From the NCBI GenBank assembly GCA_963778075.1, contig CAVZTJ010000002.1:124001-188000 (forward strand): a stretch of DNA of 64,000 nt, written 5' to 3'. Numbering within the stretch: position 1 is the stretch's first letter; each line of letters starts with the position of its first letter. Positions 8,084 through 17,125 of this stretch are shown in pieces. Origin of the DNA: JASHPR01 sp963778075. Lineage in GTDB: Bacteria; Actinomycetota; Actinomycetes; Streptosporangiales; Streptosporangiaceae. The position numbers and the translations under genes were made by a program. The notes below the pieces were generated by a model. That model had not been told where the DNA came from. It was given only the letters and a program-made list of their open reading frames with translations, and ran no database searches.

Positions 8084-9967
8084 TCACGACCGCGAATGGC
8101 CTCCGCTACTGGTGTGGACCGGGCTGGTTTCCGCGCCGGATTCGGGTGCCGGGCTGTCCCAGTGCCGCCAGATGAGTCGGTGCACCGGAATCAGCCGGGG
8201 GATGTCGCGTAGTCCGGGGATGAACGGCACGAGCAGCAGCAAGATCGTGGCCAGGCCGGTCATGTAGATGGCGATCATGTCGATGTTGGCCGAGTTGGTC
8301 CATCCCGGAACCTGGTACCAGAGCGTATACAGCCACAGCCACGGTTGGCCCGGGTAGCTGCCGGTCTCGTTCATCACACCCCACTGGGCGCCGGTCAGGC
8401 CCATCGCCTGAGCCTTGGCCCCGAAGTAGGACCCGTCCTCGATGAACAGCAGCGGCTTGGTGAAATTGGTGCCGTAGAACGGCTGCTGGGCGAGCAGGTC
8501 GGTGTCCAGCGCGCCGCTGCGGGCGAGGGTCAGTTCGCTGGCCATCATCGCCGGGACCGGCCCGTCGTTCGCCGCGGGAACGACCGGGACGCCGTGGACG
8601 AATTTCACCTTCGCCTCCGATGTGGCGTAGGCGTTGGCCCATTTCAGCTGCTGGGCGGCCGGGGCGGCCTTATAGGCGGCCAGCGGGCCTGCGGCCGCCG
8701 GGTCTGTGCTCGCGAGCTGGGTCAGCGGACCGATCACGAAGTCCTGCGCCGCGTTGACCGGCTGGGTGATCCCGAACCAGGTCTGCGGGGAGAACAGCAG
8801 CTTCTGCACGCTGGCGGACTGGTTGTTGTAGGGCGGCCCGTAGCTGGCGGTCTCGCTGGTTGCGTTCAGCTCGCTGGCTGCGGTGCCGAGGAAGTCGGCC
8901 GGCGCGACCCGGGCCCAGGTGGCGATCGTGACCGGCGGCACGTCCGGAGAGGACAGCAGGGCGGCCAGGCCGAGTGTCAGCGCCAGCACGACCACCGAGG
9001 CGATCGTGCCTTCCTTCAGGATGTCGTAGCGCCGATTCGGGCCGCGCCACGGCGCGGCGTCGGCTGCTGCAATGGCACGCCGCCGAAGCCGTGCGCTCCC
9101 CTTCACCGCGGGATGCGCGTCGATCGGGTGGGATACGCCGCGGACCCGGACCAGCAGCACGTGCGCGCCGACGACGGCGACCAGGATGACCGGGATGAGC
9201 ACGATATGCCACATCAGCATCTGGCCGAAGTTCATCACGTTGAAGAACGCGCCGACCCCGACCGAGTTGAGCGCGTCCTTGCCGCTGGTGGAGATCCACT
9301 GGGAGTCGAAGTTCTGCTGCGACACATACCCGGTGAAACACTCCAGGACTGAGGCCACGAACGCGACGACGCCGGTCATCCAGGTCAGCGCGCGGCGGCC
9401 GCGCCAGGCGGCCATCCAGAACTTGGCCCACAGGTGGATCACCAGCAGCGCCATGAACAGCTCCACGCTCCACAGGTGCAGGCTGTTGCAGAAATGCCCG
9501 GCCGGGTTGTAATGCCACCAGTCGGGGCCGCCGAGAGCCAGCGCGAACCCCGACACGATCGCCACGCCGAGCGCGGCCAGCGACGCCACCCCGAACACAT
9601 ACGCCCACGACGCCACGTAGGCGGGCTGGCTGTCGGGCAGCAGCTTCCCCGGCGGCAGCGCGCTGAGTGCGCGGCGCCGGACGCGGGCGGTCCACATGCC
9701 CGCGGTGCCGTCATCAGCCGGATCACTCGCCGCAGCCGTGCCCCCGTCCGCCGGCCCGTCCGTGCCGCTGCCGGTAACCGCGGCGGCGTCTTCGCGGCGG
9801 CCGCGCGGGAACGGGAGTACCAGCGCGACGCCGAAGATAACGACCATCACCGCGATCAGGACCAGGTTCGCCACCGAGATGTCAAAGATCGACCAGTGCA
9901 CGAACGAGCCCGGCTGATTAATGTCGATCGCCACAGACGGGAATGGCTGGCGGACTGATCCTGTCAT
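8084..9967 (-). CDS. Cytochrome b N-terminal-domain membrane protein
   Basis: 627 aa from ATG 9967 (GAGGTGGC eight bases before). After one N-terminal span (FDISVANLVLIAVMVVIFGV) and a hydrophilic linker comes a four-helix cytochrome b/b6 core: WAYVFGVASLAALGVAIVSG, HLWSVELFMALLVIHLWAKF and MLMWHIVLIPVILVAVVGAH, with paired histidines in helices two and four for the two b hemes. A fifth span follows (ASVVVLALTLGLAALL), then a roughly 200-residue extracytoplasmic segment and a final span (IAIYMTGLATILLLLVPFIP). No PEWY quinol-site motif is seen, and there is no Rieske or cytochrome c gene nearby, so this is the free-standing form rather than QcrB of a bc1 complex. Likely quinone- or thiol-linked electron transfer; the donor is unknown. 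Confidence 0.85.
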   Translation of the reverse strand: MTGSVRQPFPSVAIDINQPGSFVHWSIFDISVANLVLIAVMVVIFGVALVLPFPRGRREDAAAVTGSGTDGPADGGTAAASDPADDGTAGMWTARVRRRALSALPPGKLLPDSQPAYVASWAYVFGVASLAALGVAIVSGFALALGGPDWWHYNPAGHFCNSLHLWSVELFMALLVIHLWAKFWMAAWRGRRALTWMTGVVAFVASVLECFTGYVSQQNFDSQWISTSGKDALNSVGVGAFFNVMNFGQMLMWHIVLIPVILVAVVGAHVLLVRVRGVSHPIDAHPAVKGSARLRRRAIAAADAAPWRGPNRRYDILKEGTIASVVVLALTLGLAALLSSPDVPPVTIATWARVAPADFLGTAASELNATSETASYGPPYNNQSASVQKLLFSPQTWFGITQPVNAAQDFVIGPLTQLASTDPAAAGPLAAYKAAPAAQQLKWANAYATSEAKVKFVHGVPVVPAANDGPVPAMMASELTLARSGALDTDLLAQQPFYGTNFTKPLLFIEDGSYFGAKAQAMGLTGAQWGVMNETGSYPGQPWLWLYTLWYQVPGWTNSANIDMIAIYMTGLATILLLLVPFIPGLRDIPRLIPVHRLIWRHWDSPAPESGAETSPVHTSSGGHSRS

Positions 9968-10342
9968 GTGCCACCTCGGCTGGCGTACGCATATGACGCC
10001 ACCGAGGTCCAGAGCAGCCGTGCTCGGCAATCGCGGGCGCATGCAGGCTACCCGCCGAGAGCTTTCCGCTTAACACGCTACGCCCGATGAATCGGGGCGA
10101 CAAGGGCCACGGCGATGCCCTGATCAACCTCCCGCAGGTCGGCCGCTACCGGAGTGCGCGGTGCCGGCAAGGGTAAACTGCGATCGCATGTGCTGAGCAG
10201 CCTGAACGAATCCCGATCAGGTCTAGACCATACGCCGGTCTCGAGATCGCCTCGCTGCAGTTTCCTACCTTTCGCGAGGCGGACCGATGAGCATTCACCG
10301 CGCACCCCCTGCGCTCAAGCTGGCAGGGAATGCGGATGCCGG
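9968..10342. other. Divergent intergenic region
   Basis: Separates the minus-strand cytochrome b gene from the plus-strand DUF1003 gene and should contain both promoters. I see no clear promoter boxes, operator palindrome or RNA gene. Confidence 0.35.
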
Positions 10343-10807
10343 ATGAGACCGGGCGGGCACCGGCACCCAGCCAACCAGCGCCGCCACGATCAGCGGACAA
10401 AGAGTGAGGTCCTGGCCGACCGGGTGACCGCCGTATTCGGGTCCTGGACCTTCATTATCGCGCAGACCATGATCGTCGTTTTGTGGATCGGGCTGAACCT
10501 GCTCGCTTTGGTGCATCGCTGGGATCCGTACCCGTTCATCCTGCTGAACCTGGTCTTCTCCACTCAGGCCGCCTACGCTGCCCCGCTGATCCTGCTCAGC
10601 CAGAACCGGCAGGCTGACACCGACCGGATCAAGGCCGAGCACGACTACCAGATCAATCAGACAGCCCTGCAGTACCTGATGATCTTGCACCGCGACGCGC
10701 ACGGCCAAGGCTGCGCTTGCGTCGGGCAGGCGGGACCAGGTGGCGGGGCCGACGACGGCGACCCCGCTCCGGCAGCAGCCATTAGCGGAGCCGCGGACGC
10801 CGGGTAG
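10343..10807 (+). CDS. DUF1003-family membrane protein
   Basis: 154 aa from ATG 10343; the site upstream is weak (GGGA) and the start is not certain. Residues about 25-110 are the DUF1003 core: LADRVTAVFGSWTFIIAQTM, IVVLWIGLNLLAL, then the signature DPYPFILLNLVFSTQAAYAA and PLILLSQNRQADTDRIKAEH. Two transmembrane helices flank the PYPF loop. The family is common in bacteria and has no proven function. The tail after HDYQINQTALQYL is unlike the family (a Gly/Ala-rich stretch with CACVGQ), so the 3' end may have been replaced or frameshifted. Confidence 0.8.
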   Translation: MRPGGHRHPANQRRHDQRTKSEVLADRVTAVFGSWTFIIAQTMIVVLWIGLNLLALVHRWDPYPFILLNLVFSTQAAYAAPLILLSQNRQADTDRIKAEHDYQINQTALQYLMILHRDAHGQGCACVGQAGPGGGADDGDPAPAAAISGAADAG

Positions 10808-10860
10808 CACGCGAACATGGCCGTCCTGCGCATCATCTTCTGCTCTAAGGAGCCACGCCA

Positions 10861-10946
10861 TGCGACATACCGATCTCGGTCCCGTCGCCGTCGCCCTGCT
10901 GCATCACACGCAATGCGCGGTGGCGGTCATCCCAGGCGGCGAATGA
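10861..10946 (+). pseudogene. Universal stress protein C-terminal scrap with its own ribosome binding site
   Basis: ATG 10861 is preceded by a good AAGGAG, but the frame encodes only 28 residues (MRHTDLGPVAVALLHHTQCA then VAVIPGGE). DLGPVAxALLHHxxCxVAVIP is the ending of UspA-family proteins (helix 4 and strand 5). The most economical reading is an in-frame deletion that joined the start region of a USP gene to its last 25 codons. Function is unlikely. Confidence 0.55.
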
Positions 10947-11083
10947 CTGGCCCAGACCGGGCTGCGGAGGCCAGGTGACCCAGCCGGAGTCATAGATACC
11001 GAGGCCCGTCGGGAACAGGCGCGCCCTGGCCTGCAGTGTTAACAATGGTTGTCGGCGTAAGACTGAGGTCCGGAGAGGTCGCC

Positions 11084-11977
11084 ATGAAGGTGCTCGTCGT
11101 GGGCACGGGTGTCATCGGAACCGTCTACGGGGCGCACCTCGCGGCGGCAGGCAGCACGGTCTGGGTGCTGAGCCACGGGCCGAGAACCGATGAGGTGGCC
11201 GCCGGAGGCCTTTGCGCCCGCGATGTGCTCGGCGGGGGGCGAGCAGACGCCAAAGTCGCCGTCGTGCCGGATGCCAGCGGCATGTATGACATCGTCCTTG
11301 TCGCGGTCCGGCGTGATCAGCTGGCCTCGGCATGCGCCGGGCTCGCCGTCCTGGCCGGGAAGCCGGCCATCGTCTTCTTCGGCAACAACCCGGCAGGCCG
11401 GGCAGCAATCACTGGCGACATGCCCGGCGATGTCTACCTCGGATTCCCCGGCCTCGGCGGTGTCATGAACAGCGGGACCGCCGACTACGTCCGGATACGG
11501 CAGCAGCCGACGGCTTTGCCGAAGACTTCTGATCCGCGGCTGGCCGCGCTGGAAGCGGCCCTGTCCAGCCGCGGGTTCGCTGTCCAGCGCGTAGCTGACA
11601 TGGACGGATGGCTCGCCTACCACGCCGCGTTCGTCGCGTGCATCGCGGCGGCCCTCTACCGGTGCGGAACCGACCCCGTCCGTCTCGCCGCGGATCGCAC
11701 GACCCTCACCCTCATGTGCCAAGCGATCAGCGAAGCCTTCGCCGCCCTGCGAACCAGCGGGACTGCGGGGCGCCCGCGCAACCTCGCCCTGCTGCACAGC
11801 CCGTTGCTCAGACCGGTTGCCGTCCGCTACTGGGCACGGACCATGCGCTCGCCGATGGGCGAGCTGTGCTTTGCCGCGCACTGCCGGCACGCCGAGGCAG
11901 AGATGCGGGCCCTTGGTCACGACGTGGCAGCCCGGATTACCAGCTCACGCGCCCTGGCAGAGCTGCTCCGCTCCTGA
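11084..11977 (+). CDS. Ketopantoate reductase-like NAD(P)-binding protein
   Basis: 297 aa from ATG 11084 (GGAGAGG eight bases before). The N-terminus is a Rossmann fold, MKVLVVGTGVIGTVYGAHLA, with the GxGxIG-type nucleotide motif, followed by DIVLVAVRRDQLASACAGLA and VFFGNNPAGRAAI, matching ApbA/PanE (2-dehydropantoate 2-reductase) proteins. The C-terminal domain is helical (LMCQAISEAFAALRTSG) with a less conserved active site: the usual K-x3-N segment reads WLAYHAAFVACIAAALY, so the catalytic lysine of true PanE appears absent. Probably a paralogue with another substrate. Monocistronic; nothing in the flanks suggests a pathway. Confidence 0.8.
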   Translation: MKVLVVGTGVIGTVYGAHLAAAGSTVWVLSHGPRTDEVAAGGLCARDVLGGGRADAKVAVVPDASGMYDIVLVAVRRDQLASACAGLAVLAGKPAIVFFGNNPAGRAAITGDMPGDVYLGFPGLGGVMNSGTADYVRIRQQPTALPKTSDPRLAALEAALSSRGFAVQRVADMDGWLAYHAAFVACIAAALYRCGTDPVRLAADRTTLTLMCQAISEAFAALRTSGTAGRPRNLALLHSPLLRPVAVRYWARTMRSPMGELCFAAHCRHAEAEMRALGHDVAARITSSRALAELLRS

Positions 11978-12471
11978 TGCGAGCCGTGACCGACCGGGCG
12001 CGGAGCAGACCATCGCAAGCTGTATCGCTTCGACCCGCGAACTCAAGCTCACGCCGACCCGGCCGACCGCTCACCGGGTCGCGGCGACTTCAATCTCCTC
12101 GCCGACTTGAGCTTGTATCCCCGAATCTGGTCCATTCGCATTCGTGGCATTGGCCCGGGGCAGGAAGAGCCATCTTGCCCACCCATGCCGATATTCAGGA
12201 TCTTCAGCGCGTGACGGACTGCTTCCCTGATACACGCCGTCCTTGGGCAGCAACGCCGACCGCCCAGCGGACCCGACACTAGCCGCGCGGGGGGCGGGCT
12301 TCCCGCCTGTTCAACGAGCGTCTCCGCCAGGCCGGGGCGACGTGCCATTCAGAGCCAGTCCGTGAGGCTGAGTGCCAATTTTCAACGCCCAGAACCACGG
12401 TCAGATGACGGTCGAACGATCTTGAAGGTGCCCTGAGCCGACTACAAATCGGACTTGACCTGCTGGTTTGC
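11978..12471. other. Non-coding or degraded region
   Basis: No gene that I can support. Short open frames on both strands lack family resemblance. It ends at the tRNA-derived repeat starting at 12472. Confidence 0.4.
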
Positions 12472-12518
12472 GAGCCCCCTTACGGAATCGAACCGTAGAC
12501 CTTCTCCTTACCATGAAC
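12472..12518 (-). repeat. tRNA-Thr(GGT) 3'-half fragment, att-like core (copy 1)
   Basis: On the minus strand this reads from the anticodon loop (CATGGTAA, anticodon GGT) through the 3' anticodon stem GGAG, variable bases, a T arm TACGG-TTCGATT-CCGTA and the acceptor 3' strand AGGGGGC plus T. There is no 5' half, so it is not a functional tRNA. The same 47 bases occur without a mismatch at 61204-61250 in the same orientation. Integrases of pSAM2-like actinomycete elements use exactly this part of tRNA genes as the attachment core. Here the base after the acceptor is CG, not CCA. Confidence 0.85.
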
Positions 12519-12707
12519 ACCCGTCAAGTTCCGTCACCGCAGGTAGACGGCGCTGACCTTGCACAACACGAGCTCACGCGAGCACTCACGAGCTTGAGAT
12601 AGGCCGTCGCGAGCACGGTTCTGACACTCAATCTGACACTCACTTTGATCTTGCTCCACAAGCTAACGGCCATCGGGACCATCCTTCGAAAATGAGAGTG
12701 ATCGAGC
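12519..12707. repeat. att arm region with TGACACTC repeats (copy 1)
   Basis: Continues the similarity to 61251-61440 and, weaker, to 57465-57660. It holds two tandem ctgacactca units (about 12618-12645) followed by ctttgatctt and a conserved cgaaaatgag near the end. Short tandem direct repeats next to a tRNA core are typical arm-binding sites of tyrosine integrases. The integrase gene expected alongside is absent. Confidence 0.6.
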
Positions 12708-13270
12708 TGCTGCTGACCCGGCACGATCAATGTCAACGTCTCAAGGCTTGGGATACTGTTTCAAGCCGTTTTGTGCCGTGGCCCGCGTAGCAGCCAAGCG
12801 GACGGCCGCAATCCTGCTGCTGCCGAACCGCTGCGAAGAGCCCGCAGAGCTGAGCCGACGGTTTTACAGACCGTTTCTCCTGCTCATCGGAATGGCCGCT
12901 GACCTGGCGCTATTCCCTTGATGATCATGTGAATACCTGGCCCTGTCCGCCATATGTCCGGCGCTCGGGCGGCTGAGTGGCGGCCGTCGCGGACGGGCAC
13001 GGACACCGTCCATAGGAGTCGCCTGGCCTGCAGTTTTGCGATCTCTAATCAGCTCAGCACCTCCGGGAACGTGGGCACTGCAATGAGGAATTCGTCATAC
13101 AACAATGAAATCGGGATTGTGTGGCAGCATTTCACCTCACCCACCGGTTACATCTCCGTATCGGGCGGGTCGCCAAAGCGCGCTATCCAAGACGGCGGCC
13201 AGGGGCAGTTGCTCGGTCGATGTCGGTCACGCTGATCTGGCCAAAGCCAGCGAGGTAGACGCCCGCCTGA
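12708..13270. other. Region without recognisable genes
   Basis: The first 70 bases still resemble the sequence after the 57.5-kb att-like copy (gcacgatcaatgtcaac versus gcacgttcagcatcacc). Beyond that there is a hairpin acggt-tttacag-accgt at about 12857-12875 shaped like an anticodon arm, but no full tRNA could be folded around it. No coding region supported. Confidence 0.4.
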
Positions 13271-13274
13271 CCAC

Positions 13275-13372
13275 GGCGTCGAGCAGCACCTCGCGCGAAG
13301 GGACAGTGGCGTAGGACGTCTGCCGGCTGAGCCCCGGCAGCTCGGGCGATGTCCTCGACGTGGCTGTCCAGG
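13275..13372 (-). pseudogene. TetR-family DNA-binding-domain scrap (copy A)
   Basis: The minus strand encodes VEDIARAAGLSRQTSYATVP-like sequence, i.e. the helix-turn-helix of a TetR protein, corresponding to the better preserved copy at 49866-49965 (VEDIARAAGLSRQTVYAHFP). No start, no ligand-binding domain. Carried along by the 980-bp duplication. Confidence 0.6.
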
Positions 13373-13690
13373 CCTACCGGGGATGGCAGTCAGTCTGCTC
13401 GTCCCGCCTTCCCAGTCCAGCGGAGACGCCTGTACTGCCAGCACCGTGTCATTGCCCGCACACGCACTCTCCTTTATGGCCGCCGGACCGCACGTACCGC
13501 GACGGGGCATGACGGCCTGCGGGTGCTGGCTGACCGGGCGCGCCTGACGTCGCCGGTCTGCAGGATGGCAGCTAGCTGGCGGTTACTTGGCGGCCAGAAT
13601 GGCCAGGTCTATGCTCATGTCAGGTGAGCCGGGAAGCCTGGTCGGCACGAAGTTAACAACCCTGTCGGGTTCGTGCATCCGGAGCACCCG

Positions 13691-14080
13691 ATGACCTTCG
13701 AGAACGTAAGCGCAGACACTTCAGCCGTCACGAGCACGCCGGCTGCCACGAGCCCGGTGCCGGTGCCTGCTCCGCCGAGATGGCCGTGGCGGCGGGGCGC
13801 GCTGATCCTGGCCGGTGCCGCGCAGCTGATTACTATCTCGGCACTGAACAGCGCCGATCCCCTGGCCGTGAGGTGGCTGGCGCTGCTGGCCATAGCGCCC
13901 GCGCCGCTGGCCGCGGCGGCGGCGTTCGCTCCGGCTCCGGTGAACCGGCTGGCGGCGGCCGCCGGGGTGGTGGTCCTGGTCGCGGGTATCGCGGGCGAGA
14001 TTTGCATACCGGGCTGTTCTTCCCCGGCGCTGGTGGTGCTGTCTGCTGGCGCGGTCAAGTTGTGGCGCGAGCAGTCCTGA
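13691..14080 (+). CDS. Small alanine-rich membrane protein (copy A)
   Basis: 129 aa from ATG 13691 (GGAG seven bases before). After a Thr/Pro-rich cytoplasmic-type N-terminus it has spans GALILAGAAQLITISALNSA, LALLAIAPAPLAAAAAFAPA and LAAAAGVVVLVAGIAG, ending VVLSAGAVKLWREQS. Unknown family. Compared with copy B, two small deletions cancel each other near 14000-14020, turning the B sequence GILHTGLFFVPALVV into EICIPGCSSPALVV, so the last membrane span is probably damaged although the frame stays open. It lies directly before the DUF4118 start in both copies, so the pair was an operon. Confidence 0.6.
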   Translation: MTFENVSADTSAVTSTPAATSPVPVPAPPRWPWRRGALILAGAAQLITISALNSADPLAVRWLALLAIAPAPLAAAAAFAPAPVNRLAAAAGVVVLVAGIAGEICIPGCSSPALVVLSAGAVKLWREQS

Positions 14081-14096
14081 GCCGGGGGTGCCGGCA

Positions 14097-14250
14097 GTGC
14101 TTGACCGCTACCTGACCAGGGACCGCGCGGCGCTGGCGGCTGCCCTGGTGGCGCCGCTGGCGCCACCAGGGCAGGGATCCTGCTGCCGTTCCGGGCGAGG
14201 TGGGCGGACACGAATGTGGCGCTGCTGCTGGTCGTGGTTGCGGTCGCCGC
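14097..14250 (+). pseudogene. DUF4118 protein 5' fragment (copy A)
   Basis: GTG 14097 opens LDRYLTRDRAALAAALVAPL, the start of the DUF4118 gene at 50686. A small indel at about 14160 (ctggcgccaccaggg against ctggcagcggcgggg) shifts the frame, and the homology ends at 14250, before the second membrane helix is complete. No functional product expected. Confidence 0.8.
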
Positions 14251-14291
14251 GGCCCGCCGTCGCCATCGTCGAAGGAACAGTGCGCCCGAGG

Positions 14292-14642
14292 TCAGGCGGC
14301 CCGGTCAGTGTCCTGGCCCGCGGGCGTGTCGGGCCGCGGGTGCGGTAGCGGGGTGCGGGCCGAACGGAAGATGGCTTCCGACCCGCGCACCAGCTCCTGG
14401 TTGAGGTCGCGGAGGGCGCCGATCGCCCGGCGCAGCGCGGTCCTGGTCCATCCGGGACGGGACGGCCGGGGCTGTCGTGTCGTTGTCATGGTGATCACCT
14501 CCTTCGTGGCACGCGCGTCGTGGTCCGGTTCCGCGGGGTGGTCCCGGCGCGGGTGGTCCTCGCGAATGTGCAGTTCGAGCAGCGGGCGATTGGCGAAACG
14601 GAGCCCGCAGAGCGAGCAGGTCGGGTTGAGGGTGCCGGTCAT
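14292..14642 (-). CDS. Small C2H2-like zinc-binding protein
   Basis: 116 aa from ATG 14642 with an excellent AAGGAGG six bases upstream. Near the N-terminus it has CSLCGLRFANRPLLELHIRE followed by DH, that is Cys-x2-Cys-x12-His-x4-His-type spacing of a classical zinc finger, which is unusual in bacteria but recurrent in actinobacterial stress loci. The C-terminal part (ALRRAIGALRDLNQELVRGS) is a basic amphipathic helix. Possibly a DNA- or protein-binding regulator. The HtrA-like protease pseudogene starts 1.1 kb downstream of it on the same strand order (protease upstream, finger protein downstream), so they may have been co-transcribed. Confidence 0.75.
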   Translation of the reverse strand: MTGTLNPTCSLCGLRFANRPLLELHIREDHPRRDHPAEPDHDARATKEVITMTTTRQPRPSRPGWTRTALRRAIGALRDLNQELVRGSEAIFRSARTPLPHPRPDTPAGQDTDRAA

Positions 14643-14693
14643 GTCGTCCTCCTTAAGACCAAGGGAATCCGGTCGCGTTGGAGCTTCGGTGCG

Positions 14694-15771
14694 TTAGGTG
14701 TGGGGTCCGCATGGAGATCGACGCCACACCCGGCGGCCGTCAGCTGCCGGCAGCTCGCCGAGCGTGACCCGGACGGTCAGGTCCTGGGTCCCGCGGGTGA
14801 GCGCGACGGTGACCTGCTGCCCGGGGTGCGCGGCCGCCAGCGCCTGAGACAGGGCCGACGCGTCCGGCGTCTGCGTGTGCGCGACCGACCGGATCACGTC
14901 GCCCGCGCGCAGCCCGGCCCGGTCGGCAGGGCCCCCGCTGGTCACCGCGACGATCCCGGCTCCGCCCGGCGTGCCGTCCGGCCTGCTGACGGTGGCGACC
15001 TGGGCGCCGAACGCGGCGCGGTGGGAGTTGGTCACGTGCCCGGAGTCGATGATCTGCCGGGCGATGTCGCGGGCCAGGTTGGACGGGATGGCGAAGCCAA
15101 TGCCCTGAGCCTGGGCGCTGCCATCCGATCATCTGCCCGGAGGCGTTGACCAGCGCGCCGCCGCTGTTGCCGGGTTGATCGGGGGCGCTGGTCTGGATCG
15201 CGCCCGGCAACGCCGCCGCGGCCGATCCCTGGGCGGCGGGCTCGGTCACCGTGCGGTCGGTCGCGGAGATGATGCCCTCGGTGACGCTGCCGGACAGCCC
15301 GAGCGGGTTGCCCACCGCGAGCACCACGTCACCAGCCCGGGCCTGGCCGGAGTCACCGAACCGGGCCGGCTGCAGGCCTGAGGGGTCGTCGGCGCGGATG
15401 ACCGCCAGGTCGTCGGGCGGGTAGCTGCCGACCAGCCGCGCTGTGCGCGGCGCCGGGTCCCCGGCCACCTGGACCTGGAAGGTGGATGAGTTCCCGGCGA
15501 CGTGCGCGTTGGTGACGATGTTGCCGGATCGGTCGAAGACCACGCCGGAGCCGAGTCCTTCGGACGTGCGGATCAGCACCACCGAGGGCAGCACCTGCCG
15601 GACCACGCCCGCGTAGCTGGCGGGGGCCGCCGCGCCGGCGGCGGCCGCGGGTGCCGTTGCGGGCGCGGCGGGCGCCAGCGCGGTCGCGCCGGCGGCGACA
15701 CCGCCGCCGCCGATGACGACGGCCGCCGCGGTCACGAGGCCCGCGCGGCGGGCCCGTCCTGTCTTTCTCAT
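14694..15771 (-). pseudogene. HtrA/DegP-like serine protease with PDZ domain, frameshifted
   Basis: From ATG 15771 (AAGGAG upstream) comes an N-terminal membrane anchor (AGLVTAAAVVIGGGGVAAGA) and a trypsin-like domain with the full triad: His in NIVTNAHVAGNSS, Asp in PPDDLAVIRADD and Ser in QPGNSGGALV. At about 15120-15130 the frame breaks after NASGQMIG; in the next frame the protein continues GSAQAQGIGFAIPSNLARDI and then a PDZ domain (GGPADRAGLRAGDVIRSVAH). About ten residues expected between the two parts (typically IPTLAAL-like) are missing, so this is a deletion, not just a base-call slip. The surviving reading frame would give a protease without PDZ domain. Confidence 0.85.
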
Positions 15772-16076
15772 TGCCTGAGCTCCTTTTTCATCCGCCCGGC
15801 GGCCGGAACGGCCGGGCCGGCCCTGATGGTCGGGTCTCAGCTAATCCGGCGGCCGTGCAAGCGCTGCGCGCCGATGGTGACGGTGTGAAGGACCTGCTGG
15901 CGCGCCCGGACCTCAGGCGCCGCCCAGGGCGGTCAGCATGAGGATCGGCGTGGCCGCCACGGCGTGAAGCTCGCGGGCCGCGCGCCTCCACACCGTCACC
16001 ACGACAGCTTCACCGGGCGGGCACGACCACCGGGTGCACTGACGCTGACCGCAGCCCTTTCACTGAGGAAGCGCCA
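15772..16076. other. Divergent promoter region
   Basis: Lies between the protease gene (minus) and the TraR/DksA-like gene (plus). No distinct operator or promoter hexamers could be identified; GAGGAA before 16077 is the downstream ribosome binding site. Confidence 0.35.
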
Positions 16077-16466
16077 ATGCCCCAAGAAGCACGCAAAAGC
16101 CCGGTGTCAGCCGCGCGAGCCCGGCCCGGCCTGGCTCGTGGCCCGCACTGGCGCGCGCTGCTGGAGGCCAGGTGGCAGGCACGGCTGCAGGAGGTCACCG
16201 AGCTGTCGCTGGCCTACCACGACGGGGCGGGCCGGCAGGAGACGCGGCGGCTGCTGCGCCGCACCGTCGCCACCCGCCGGGAACTGGCGAACGTCGAAGA
16301 GGCCCTGGGGCGGCTCGCCGCCGGAATCTTTGGCTACTGCGAGCAGTGCGCAGGACAGATCCCGGCCGGGCTGCTCGCCGTCATCCCCGAGACGAGGTAC
16401 TGCCCGCGCTGCGCGGCTCAGGGCACACCGGCACCGGGCCCGCTCCCGGTGACGTTCTCGCGGTGA
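16077..16466 (+). CDS. TraR/DksA-type C4 zinc-finger protein
   Basis: 129 aa from ATG 16077 (GAGGAA six bases before). A helical N-terminal half (WRALLEARWQARLQEVTELS, RRLLRRTVATRRELANVEEA) is followed by the zinc finger ALGRLAAGIFGYCEQCAGQI then PETRYCPRCAAQ, i.e. Cys-x2-Cys-x17-Cys-x2-Cys typical of the DksA/TraR family. DksA-like proteins enter the RNA polymerase secondary channel and modulate stringent-response promoters; this one lacks the long coiled-coil tip, so the role is inferred only. Its stop overlaps the GTG of the TerC remnant. A damaged paralogue is at 22417-22792. Confidence 0.85.
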   Translation: MPQEARKSPVSAARARPGLARGPHWRALLEARWQARLQEVTELSLAYHDGAGRQETRRLLRRTVATRRELANVEEALGRLAAGIFGYCEQCAGQIPAGLLAVIPETRYCPRCAAQGTPAPGPLPVTFSR

Positions 16467-17125
16467 CCGTGCCCTGGTGGGCCTGGATCGGGACGCTCGC
16501 CGTCTTCGCCGTGCTCATCGGCGCGGACCTCTGCCTCACCAGGAACGCAGCAGGTACCGGGCTGCGCGCCGCCGCACTGAGCGGGCTGTGGGTGTCGGCC
16601 GGGCTGGCCTTCGGCGGCATCCTCTGGCTGGTCCAGGGCTCAGCCGTGGCCGGCCAGTACTTCGCCGGAACGTCGGCAGCCGTTTCTTCACCCGGGTGGG
16701 CGGGAAGATCATGGTCACGCCGCTGTTCGTGGCCCTGGTGGCCATCGAGGCAACCGGTCTGGTGTTTGCCCTGGACTCGATCCCGGCGGTGTTCGGGGTC
16801 ACCCGGAACCTATCCGTTGTGTTCACACGCCGGAACTGGCGATCGTGCGGAACGACCCAATGCTTTCGCGGTCCTCGGCCTGCGGGCCCTTTACTTCCTG
16901 CTGGCCGGCTCAGTGGACCGGTTCACCTACCTCAAGCAGGGGCTGGCCGTCCTGCTGGTGTTCATCGGCACGAAGATGCTTATCTCACCCTTCGTGCATA
17001 TGCCGGTCACGGTGAGCGTGGCCGTGATCATCGTCGTGGTGAGCGGCCCGGTCGCCGCCAGCTTGTGGCGCGACCGGGGCCGCCCGCGCCCGGCGGCTGA
17101 GCAGAACGAGCTGGTGCCCGATTGA
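16463..17125 (+). pseudogene. TerC-family membrane protein, internally deleted and frameshifted
   Basis: GTG 16463 overlaps the previous stop and opens VPWWAWIGTLAVFAVLIGAD, LAFGGILWLVQGSAVAGQYF as in TerC/Alx proteins. The roughly 100 residues containing the first conserved acidic cluster are gone. A different frame then reads RFFTRVGGKIMVTPLFVALV, AIEATGLVFALDSIPAVFGV (the usual ETTD is EATG), and the first frame resumes with LGLRALYFLLAGSVDRFTYL, KQGLAVLLVFIGTKMLISPF. Two frame changes plus the lost metal-site Asp make it inactive. Confidence 0.85.

Larger units (their letters stand above)
13271..14250 (+). repeat. 980-bp direct duplication, copy A
   Basis: Aligns along its length with 49865-50840 in the same orientation, with scattered substitutions and small indels. 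It spans a TetR N-terminal scrap (minus strand), a small membrane-protein gene and the 5' part of a DUF4118 gene. Homology stops at cggtcgccgc in both copies; copy B continues into an intact DUF4118 gene while copy A does not. So copy A is the truncated derivative. Confidence 0.9.

Noticed and set aside
12850..12885. Anticodon-arm-like hairpin acggt-tttacag-accgt
   Set aside because: No D arm, T arm or acceptor stem could be found in register, so I do not call a tRNA.
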